Source: Mariniflexile sp044335535 (lineage in GTDB: Bacteria > Bacteroidota > Bacteroidia > Flavobacteriales > Flavobacteriaceae). Taken from it: DNA of 64,000 nt. This document shows, piece by piece, positions 58,493 through 64,000 of the stretch. A model generated the notes under the pieces. That model did no database searches. It saw only the letters and a list, made by a program, of their open reading frames with translations, and had not been told where the DNA came from. Both the position numbers and the translations under genes were made by a program. Location: assembly GCF_044335535.1 (NCBI RefSeq), contig NZ_JBIQVZ010000001.1:496001-560000 (forward strand). The letters run 5' to 3'. Within the stretch, counting starts at the first letter, position 1; each line of letters opens with the position of its first letter.

Positions 58493-59467
58493 TTACATTT
58501 CTGGAAACCCATTTAAAGCCATAGTTTCCAACACCTTTTCATCATTTTCAAAAATAAAAAACACTTTCAGCTCGGGATGCGATTTTAAAAAAGCCTTTAC
58601 TTTTTCAATGCCCATGGCTTTAAATGCTGTCGCATAGGCATCGGCAGTCATACAATCGCTAGCAATAACAGAAATACTTAACAAGTTGGTTTTACTTGGG
58701 TAACCTGTTTTGGCATCTATAATATGTGCGTAACGGTTACCTTCTGCGTCTACTTTAAACTTCCTGTACGTTCCCGAAGTTGCCATAGCTTCATTATTCA
58801 CCTCAATAGCTTTTAGAATGGATTGCTCACCATCAAAGTGAGGCATTTCAATTCCAATTTTCCAAGGTGCTTGTTTTTCTGTATTTTCTCCTTTGGCTCG
58901 TATTTCACCACCTATCTCAACCAAATAGTTTTTTATGTTCTTGCTTTCTAAAAATTCGCCAATAACATCTACCCCATAGCCTTTTGCAATGGCATTAAAA
59001 TCAATAAAAGTTCCTGCTGGTTTTATAATTTTATTACCATATCGTTTTACTTTACCCAAACCAACCGACATCATTAAGCTATCAATTTTTAAACTATCCA
59101 AATTGATAATTTTGCCTTCTGGACCAAAATCCCATGCGTTTACAACCGCACCAATAGTAGGGTCAAAAACACCATTTGTTTGCTTATAGATTACTTTTGA
59201 AGTTTCAAAAACCTTAATGAAATGGATGTCTACAAGACTATCTTCGTTTCTGTTTAGTTTAGAAATATCAGAATTTGTTTGATAAGTAGACATCGATTTA
59301 TTTATCACATAGAACAAACTATCTATCTGCGATTGGTAATTAATTTCAGAATCATAAATTATAGAATAACTAGTGCCAAAAACGGGGCCTGAAAGTTTTG
59401 TATTTACAGCCTCTTGTTTACAAGAAAACACAAAAACAAATAAGAGTAAGCTGTATATTATTTTCAT
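58493..59467 (-). CDS. apbE: FAD:protein FMN transferase ApbE
   Basis: Flavinylates NqrB and NqrC (and RnfG-type proteins) by attaching FMN to threonine, using FAD. This 324-residue lipoprotein has signal LLLFVFVFSCKQE, KLSGPVFGTSYSI, FDPTIGAVVNAWDFG, IDFNAIAKGYGVDVI, VEIGGEIRAKG, MATSGTYRKF and YAHIIDAKTG with the metal-binding residues. The nqr operon end (nqrF) is 3.5 kb away, so it very likely serves Na+-NQR. Two leader hairpins of both classes lie upstream. Confidence 0.95.
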   Translation of the reverse strand: MKIIYSLLLFVFVFSCKQEAVNTKLSGPVFGTSYSIIYDSEINYQSQIDSLFYVINKSMSTYQTNSDISKLNRNEDSLVDIHFIKVFETSKVIYKQTNGVFDPTIGAVVNAWDFGPEGKIINLDSLKIDSLMMSVGLGKVKRYGNKIIKPAGTFIDFNAIAKGYGVDVIGEFLESKNIKNYLVEIGGEIRAKGENTEKQAPWKIGIEMPHFDGEQSILKAIEVNNEAMATSGTYRKFKVDAEGNRYAHIIDAKTGYPSKTNLLSISVIASDCMTADAYATAFKAMGIEKVKAFLKSHPELKVFFIFENDEKVLETMALNGFPEM

Positions 59468-59493
59468 CTGTTTATATTCATTGCTTTAATTTT

Positions 59494-59554
59494 GTCAGAT
59501 GGGACACCCTGAATAGTCATCTTCGTGTGTGTGTGTACCATTTTGGGTATTTCA
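59494..59554 (-). promoter_or_regulatory. Class-1 (T1) leader hairpin 5' of apbE
   Basis: On the minus strand: TGAAATACCC ... GGGTGTCCCATCTGAC. The stem has a U-G type pair where others have C-G. The loop has ACACACACACGAAGATGAC. The spacer to the apbE ATG is 26 bases. ATG AAA TAC CCA opens a 12-codon ORF here. Confidence 0.75.
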
Positions 59555-59578
59555 TATATCTAACATAAATTTCTTAGC

Positions 59579-59645
59579 GGTCATATATGGTATCACTTTT
59601 ATTCATTGGTGTTTACAACAAATAAGCCTTTGAATGCGATTTCAT
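59579..59645 (-). promoter_or_regulatory. Class-2 (T2) leader hairpin, upstream member of the apbE tandem
   Basis: On the minus strand: ATGAAATCGC ... GTGATACCATATATGACC, 11 bases after the stop of the upstream gene. The arms ATCGC/GTGAT pair with one wobble. The next ATGAAA (start of the class-1 element) lies 23 bases after GACC. Confidence 0.65.
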
Positions 59646-59656
59646 ATTCTTAATCA

Positions 59657-60034
59657 CTAGTTCAAATTAGTTTCTAAAACTTGTATGCCATTATATTCAA
59701 GCAAATACTCCTCATTTAGATAAATAGGATGCTTTTCGCCAGCTACATTACCGATACCAACACCGGCATAAAGCACTTTGGCGTCTTTTTCTCTGGCATG
59801 TTTTTTAAAGGCTTCCATCCAAACAACATCATAATTATTAGGATTGTCTGGTAAAATTACAGCTCTAACAATGACAAAATAATATTGTTTATTTTTATCT
59901 ATACAAACAAATTGCGGGTGTTTTTTTAGTTTACTGTTTATAGCTATAAACTCGAAACCGCGTTGTTCCAAATCTTTACCAACATGATTCATAGCTAAGT
60001 TGTGTAACTCTTGTTCTGTAAGTGCTTTACTCAT
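59657..60034 (-). CDS. Conserved small protein of the NQR neighbourhood
   Basis: This 125-residue soluble protein has SKALTEQELHNLAMNHVGKD, LEQRGFEFIAINSKLKKHPQ, FVCIDKNKQYYFVIVRAV and KVLYAGVGIGNVAGEKHPIY. I start it at ATG 60034, three bases after a TATTTTTG box, rather than at 60064. I recall flavobacterial homologues being labelled 'Na+-translocating NADH-quinone reductase subunit F', probably because of neighbourhood; it has no NqrF domains. It lies immediately upstream of the apbE leaders, likely one operon. The function is unknown. Confidence 0.8.
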   Translation of the reverse strand: MSKALTEQELHNLAMNHVGKDLEQRGFEFIAINSKLKKHPQFVCIDKNKQYYFVIVRAVILPDNPNNYDVVWMEAFKKHAREKDAKVLYAGVGIGNVAGEKHPIYLNEEYLLEYNGIQVLETNLN

Positions 60035-60036
60035 AC

Positions 60037-60044
60037 TACAAAAA
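60037..60044 (-). promoter_or_regulatory. Candidate -7 box close to the start codon
   Basis: On the minus strand TATTTTTG, two bases before the ATG at 60034. The mRNA would have almost no leader, or the box is not used. Confidence 0.35.
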
Positions 60045-60141
60045 TATATTAAAATTTCACTCATGCCAAAATTAAAAATGTTTAACTTTAAAATAACTTA
60101 CTAACCATATCCAACTAAATTGTGATTAATCGAACACATTC

Positions 60142-61581
60142 ATGACAAATCATCCCTATTCAAAAAAAATAGGTCTTTTTCTAGGCCCTATTTTATTCTC
60201 TATTGTACAATTTTTACCTTTCGATATTATTTCCAACCATGCAGATACCGTTATAGCAACGGCCTTGTGGATGGTTTGTTGGTGGATTACCGAAACGGTT
60301 TCTATTTCGGTAACTGCATTATTACCCTTATTATTATTTCCACTTTTTAAAGTCATGCCCATTGAAGCTGTTGGGGCTAACTATGGCAGCCCCATTGTAT
60401 TTTTGTTTTTTGGGGGCTTTGTTTTAGCATTGGCACTCGAAAAAGTGAATCTTCATAAACGAATTGCTTTAAGCATTATTAAAAAAACAGGTACCACACC
60501 CAATAAAGTAGTCCTTGGTTTTATGATTGCAACGGGGTTTATGAGCATGTGGATAAGCAACACAGCATGTACGGTTTTTATGTTACCAATTGCTATGTCG
60601 GTTATACAATTGCTTATTGATGATGCTGATGGTTTTACAAAAAACGACCAGAATTTTGCAATAAGTGTCATGTTAGGCATTGCTTTTGCTGCCAATGCTG
60701 GCGGTATTGCAACCGTTATCGGCACACCACCAAATTCTATTTTAATTGGCCTATTGGAAAACGAGTATCATATTGAAATTTCATTTTTTAAGTGGATGCT
60801 TATAGGCTTACCGTTTTCGGCACTTTTAATTACCATTATTTACTTTATTCTGGTTAAAGTATTTTTCCCAAACAAGGGTTTAAAGTTTAACGCTTCAAAA
60901 GAAGTGATTGATTTGGAACTAAAAAAACTAGGGAAAGTTTCTCCGAAAGAAAAGCAAGTTCTCATCATATTTAGTGTGGTTGTATTTCTTTGGATTTTTA
61001 GAAGCCTGATAAACTCAATAATTCCCAATCTCGCTTTATCGGACACGATGATTAGTATTTTTGGTGCATTGGCGCTATTTGCAATTCCATTTAACTTAAG
61101 AAAAGGCGATTTTATCTTACAATGGAATGACACCCAAAAATTGGCTTGGGGTATTTTAATTTTATTTGGTGGTGGTTTAGCATTGGCAAACGGTATGTCT
61201 ACAAGCGGCATTGTAGATATTATTGCAGCAAAAATTTCCAGCAGTAACATAAGTATTTTACTAATGGCATCACTTTTAATAACCTTAATGCTATTCATGA
61301 CCGAGTTAATGAGCAATGTCGCTTTAACAGCGGTGTTGGCACCTGTTGTCGCAGGAATTGCTCTGGGTTTGAATATTCCTATTCTTTACCTTTTAATACC
61401 CGTTACAATAGCCAGCAGTTGCGCTTTTATGTTACCAATGGCTACACCACCAAATGCCATAGTATTTGCCAGTGGCTATATTAAAGTAAGCCAAATGGCA
61501 AGGGTTGGTATTTTTATCAATTTAATTTCAGCTGCTTTGTTAATCCTTATGTTTCAATTTGTTATAGGTTTGGTGTTTTAA
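60142..61581 (+). CDS. SLC13-family sodium:dicarboxylate symporter
   Basis: This 479-residue inner-membrane protein has about eleven helices. Two SNT-type signatures of the DASS family are present in equivalent halves: MSMWISNTACTVFMLPIA and ELMSNVALTAVLAPV, plus MLPMATPPNAIVFASGYI near the C-terminus and GTPPNSILIG in the middle. It should import succinate-like anions or a related acid with Na+. It fits a Na+-using cell with NQR, but the substrate is not fixed by sequence. Confidence 0.93.
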   Translation: MTNHPYSKKIGLFLGPILFSIVQFLPFDIISNHADTVIATALWMVCWWITETVSISVTALLPLLLFPLFKVMPIEAVGANYGSPIVFLFFGGFVLALALEKVNLHKRIALSIIKKTGTTPNKVVLGFMIATGFMSMWISNTACTVFMLPIAMSVIQLLIDDADGFTKNDQNFAISVMLGIAFAANAGGIATVIGTPPNSILIGLLENEYHIEISFFKWMLIGLPFSALLITIIYFILVKVFFPNKGLKFNASKEVIDLELKKLGKVSPKEKQVLIIFSVVVFLWIFRSLINSIIPNLALSDTMISIFGALALFAIPFNLRKGDFILQWNDTQKLAWGILILFGGGLALANGMSTSGIVDIIAAKISSSNISILLMASLLITLMLFMTELMSNVALTAVLAPVVAGIALGLNIPILYLLIPVTIASSCAFMLPMATPPNAIVFASGYIKVSQMARVGIFINLISAALLILMFQFVIGLVF

Positions 61582-61616
61582 CTTTTTTAGGAAAAATGCT
61601 GATTTTTCAATAACTT

Positions 61617-61635
61617 AGAAACTGTTTAAGTTTTT
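61617..61635. repeat. Single end of repeat B
   Basis: AGAAACTGTTTAAGTTTTT matches the left end of repeat B copy 3. The right end is missing and a class-1 leader element starts seven bases later. Confidence 0.6.
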
Positions 61636-61641
61636 AAACGA

Positions 61642-61706
61642 TGAAACATCCATGCTAAAAACGCTTTTAACACACAGGAGCATGATTATGGATGCACCAT
61701 CTGACC
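61642..61706 (+). promoter_or_regulatory. Class-1 (T1) leader hairpin 5' of the 61726 gene
   Basis: TGAAACATCC / GGATGCACCA: the CATCC arm is matched by GGATG, a compensating change from CACCC/GGGTG in the other copies. ACACACAGGAGCATGATTA is in the loop. The spacer to the ATG is 19 bases. ATG AAA CAT CCA TGC TAA opens a five-codon ORF. Confidence 0.72.
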
Positions 61707-61725
61707 AATAAAGAAAAATAAACAA

Positions 61726-62166
61726 ATGAAAACTTCCACAAGATTAGATTTGGCTATAAAAAAACTTTATAACGCATTTCACAATAACGAATTACACCCT
61801 GAATGCTGCAGGCAATGTGCTGTTGGGAATATTTTGGACAATAAAGACAGTTGGAAACACCTATCAGACCATCATGGTGCTATCGAATTAAATTATATTG
61901 GAAACGTGCATCAAACGTTAGGCAGAAAATTTAATGGTTATACACCTTTGGAATTACTACAAATTGAAGCTGCTTTTTTAAAAGCTTGTGGCTACCAACT
62001 GCCTCTTCACCATAAAAATAAAAAACCAAAGAGCCCGACTGATAAAGACACATTATTTAACGGATTAACCGAAGTAATTACCTTACTGTGTAAATTGGAC
62101 AACATTCCAAACATTATGGATTATACTGCGTTGTTAAAAACACAACCAAAACATGTATTGATTTAA
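61726..62166 (+). CDS. Conserved small protein with an N-terminal CCxxC motif
   Basis: This 146-residue protein has LDLAIKKLYNAFHNNELHPE, CCRQCAVGNILDNKDSWKHL, SDHHGA, LGRKFNGYTPLELLQIEAAF and CGYQLPLHHKNKKP. The Cys/His-rich N-terminal half (CCRQC, DHH) could hold a metal or cluster. It is mainly helical. I recall it as a widespread flavobacterial protein found near nqr genes and sometimes named as an NQR subunit, which the sequence does not support. Its leader hairpin is shared with apbE. Confidence 0.75.
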   Translation: MKTSTRLDLAIKKLYNAFHNNELHPECCRQCAVGNILDNKDSWKHLSDHHGAIELNYIGNVHQTLGRKFNGYTPLELLQIEAAFLKACGYQLPLHHKNKKPKSPTDKDTLFNGLTEVITLLCKLDNIPNIMDYTALLKTQPKHVLI

Positions 62167-62265
62167 TTTTCTGATTTTTATGCAATTTCATCTTTTCAAT
62201 TAAAAAATAATTAAATTTACATAGTCCCATTCTAATGCTTTTGTCACTTCTAACCAACCAAACAT

Positions 62266-62847
62266 ATGAAAACAAACATTTTAATTTTGGGCACCTTATC
62301 TTGTGCACTTTTAATCGCTTGCAATTCAAAAGAAAAAAAAACTGAAGAATTGTACGAACCAACAACAGCTATTGTTGAAGACCCTGTAGAACGAGGCGGG
62401 TACCTTCTTAACTCCAACGGCTGTCATGACTGCCATTCACCTAAAAAGTTTACAGAAAAAGGTATGGAACTGGATCCAGACCGTTTGCTATCTGGTCATC
62501 CTGCCAATGAAGAATTACCACCCTATGATGAAAAAACAGCTAAATCGTATGTTCTTTTTTCAATGGGGCTTACTTCTACCACAGGACCTTGGGGTACATC
62601 ATTTGCTGCTAACTTAACACCACATGCTACTGGCTTAGGTACATGGACAGAAGATCAGTTCATAAACTGTATAAGAAAAGGCTTGTACAAAGGCTTAGAT
62701 GGAAGTAGACCTTTGCTGCCTCCAATGCCATGGAAGCATTATGCAAATTTTACCGATAATGATTTAAAGGCTATTTTTGCCTATCTTAAAACCATGAAAC
62801 CAATCGAAAACATTGTACCTGCTCCAATAGCTTCAAAAATGAATTAA
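62266..62847 (+). CDS. Cytochrome c family lipoprotein
   Basis: This 193-residue protein has a lipobox (CALLIACNSK, cysteine near residue 20) and one haem-binding motif CHDCH in LLNSNGCHDCHSPKKF. The distal methionine is probably in LPPMPWKHYANFT, followed by the C-terminal helix DNDLKAIFAYLKTMKPI. A single c-type haem carrier facing the periplasm is likely. The electron partners are unknown; neighbours are NQR-related. Confidence 0.9.
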   Translation: MKTNILILGTLSCALLIACNSKEKKTEELYEPTTAIVEDPVERGGYLLNSNGCHDCHSPKKFTEKGMELDPDRLLSGHPANEELPPYDEKTAKSYVLFSMGLTSTTGPWGTSFAANLTPHATGLGTWTEDQFINCIRKGLYKGLDGSRPLLPPMPWKHYANFTDNDLKAIFAYLKTMKPIENIVPAPIASKMN

Positions 62848-62865
62848 TTATTTTTTATTGAATAA

Positions 62866-62894
62866 AAAAACCCAACTTCTTCAGTTGGGTTTTT
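62866..62894. terminator. Bidirectional rho-independent terminator
   Basis: CCCAAC / GTTGGG stem with seven-base loop, A7 before and T5 after. It lies between the convergent cytochrome and nqrF genes. Confidence 0.87.
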
Positions 62895-62916
62895 AGTTTT
62901 ATAAAATTCTGGAAGA

Positions 62917-64000
62917 TTACCCACCAAAATCATCAAATCGGATGTGTTCATCTGGAATACCAAAATCTTCACCCATTTTTTGAACCGCTTTGTTCATTAA
63001 TGGTGGTCCACAGAAATACAATTCTATATCTTCTGGTGATTCGTGTTTACTTAAATAATTATCAATAACACAGTTGTGTATAAATCCAACAAAACCATCA
63101 CCTGGAGAATCAATATCTGCTTTCACTTTCCAGTTATCTTCTGGTAAAGGCTCAGACAATGCTAAATAGAATTTAAAGTTAGGGAAACTGTTCTCTAATT
63201 GCTTGAAGTGATCTAAATAGAATAACTCACGCTTAGAACGACCTCCGTACCAATAAGTTACTTTTCTACCTGTCTTTAATGTTTTGAATAAGTGGTACAA
63301 GTGTGAACGCATGGGCGCCATACCAGCTCCACCACCAACATAAAGCATTTCAGAATCTGATTCGTTGATAAAGAATTCGCCGTAAGGTCCTGAAATCGTT
63401 ACTTTATCACCTTTTTTCTGATTAAATATATATGACGATGCAACCCCTGGGTTAACATCCATCCATCCATTTTTATTTCTATCCCACGGTGGCGTTGCAA
63501 TACGAACGTTCAACATAATTTCACGTCCTTCGGCTGGGTAAGAAGCCATAGAATAAGCACGTTCTACCGTTTCAGCATTTTTCATTACTAAACTCCACAA
63601 ACCGAATTTATCCCATTCTGCCTGGAATTTATCGGGGGTTTCGTGTTCCTCTGGATGTGCTGTAATATCCATATCTGAATACTTTACTTCACATGGTGGA
63701 ATTTCAATTTGAATATATCCACCGGCTTTGTAACCCATATCTTCAGGAATCTCTACAACAAATTCCTTTATAAATGATGCTACGTTATAATTACGGACAA
63801 CGGTTGCTTCCCATTTTTTAATTCCAAAAACCTCTTCAGGAATAGTAATGTTCATGTCTTGTTTTACTTTAACTTGACAAGCTAAACGTGCACCATGCTC
63901 CAACTCTTTACGAGTAAAATGTGGTGTTTCGGTTGGCAATGCTTCACCACCACCAGATAACACATGACACTCACACTGTATACAAGTTCCACCACCACCA
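62917..64000 (-). CDS. nqrF: Na+-translocating NADH:quinone reductase subunit F (5' partial)
   Basis: This NADH-oxidising subunit passes electrons to a 2Fe-2S centre and on through Na+-NQR. The gene runs off the right edge; 361 residues are visible of about 430. The ferredoxin domain shows GGGGTCIQCECHVLSGGGEA and LACQVKVKQD (cluster cysteines), then the FAD domain with ERAYSMASYP and the NADH domain with YVGGGAGMAPMRSHLYHLF, TYWYGGRSKRELFY and ELYFCGPPLMNKAV. A GTG at 63963 is an internal valine codon. The membrane anchor lies beyond the window. Confidence 0.96.
   Translation of the reverse strand, partial: GGGGTCIQCECHVLSGGGEALPTETPHFTRKELEHGARLACQVKVKQDMNITIPEEVFGIKKWEATVVRNYNVASFIKEFVVEIPEDMGYKAGGYIQIEIPPCEVKYSDMDITAHPEEHETPDKFQAEWDKFGLWSLVMKNAETVERAYSMASYPAEGREIMLNVRIATPPWDRNKNGWMDVNPGVASSYIFNQKKGDKVTISGPYGEFFINESDSEMLYVGGGAGMAPMRSHLYHLFKTLKTGRKVTYWYGGRSKRELFYLDHFKQLENSFPNFKFYLALSEPLPEDNWKVKADIDSPGDGFVGFIHNCVIDNYLSKHESPEDIELYFCGPPLMNKAVQKMGEDFGIPDEHIRFDDFGG

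Noticed and set aside
63826..63963. GTG 63963 as the start of nqrF
   Set aside because: The frame continues upstream with the 2Fe-2S cluster motif GTCIQC to the window edge; the gene is simply cut.

Overview
The window reads as chromosome of a marine-type Flavobacteriaceae member (phylum Bacteroidota). Supporting signs are the AT-rich sequence, near absence of Shine-Dalgarno sites, TAnnTTTG-type -7 boxes just before many start codons, an ECF sigma/FecR/TonB-dependent receptor module, Na+-NQR (nqrF) with its flavinyltransferase ApbE, many Cys-box lipoproteins, and typical flavobacterial versions of ValS, FolD, Ffh and GpmI. No prophage, CRISPR array, rRNA or intact insertion sequence is visible. 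The content is housekeeping genes with many short repeats and decayed cassettes between them.

Layout. 1-5818: end of a YitT-type protein, cupin, hydrolase, RluF, FolD, an orphan four-helix-bundle gene and Ffh. 6011-11858: a large repeat-built lipoprotein diverging from an ECF sigma / FecR / STN-domain TonB receptor operon, probably one cell-surface signalling unit. 11859-12345: decayed antiporter and repeat relics. 12346-21793: ValS, DUF1573 protein, PDZ aspartyl protease, aminotransferase-MurB, a second sigma/anti-sigma pair and aquaporin. 22310-30519: a small Cys-rich NqrM-like protein, glycosyltransferase, third ECF sigma, membrane protein, atypical Nramp transporter, LipA, GAPDH and a TPR hybrid histidine kinase. 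30516-35963: LpxK, NIF3, a coiled-coil protein, MsrA, a lipoprotein and a pair of small Fe-S proteins. 36247-44096: a kynurenine degradation cluster (KynU, Kmo, RidA-type deaminase, semialdehyde dehydrogenase, SDR, 3-HAO, ACMSD) that would take kynurenine to 4-oxalocrotonate by the 2-aminomuconate route. 44131-54210: GIY-YIG pseudogene, O-methyltransferase, TatA, M1 peptidase, carboxypeptidase-regulatory-like paralogues, PepE, an IS3 relic beside tRNA-Gly, two GNATs, M48 peptidase and an ankyrin protein. 54460-64000: GpmI, HAD phosphatase, Map, GxxExxY cassette, methyltransferase, then an NQR neighbourhood (ApbE, two conserved small proteins, a SLC13 transporter, cytochrome c, NqrF running off the right edge).

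The most interesting signal is a family of about 60-75 nt hairpin elements placed directly 5' of start codons. I find seven genes preceded by one (17178-, 22310+, 31520-, 33892+, 35659-, 59467-, 61726+). All are in the same orientation as the gene, and the gap to the ATG is 24-26 nt in six of seven. There are two sequence classes whose paired arms differ in compensating ways, and two genes carry both classes in tandem. Most copies also start with a four- or five-codon ORF. One copy lies downstream of a good -7 box, so it should be transcribed. I interpret these as a cis-acting 5' leader RNA or a mobile translation-start module.

A second theme is three orphan gene families (S23 four-helix bundle, GIY-YIG, GxxExxY), each bounded by short inverted repeats and two of them damaged. 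A third is three families of MITE-like elements with terminal inverted repeats. Repeats have even entered the valS reading frame twice without breaking it.
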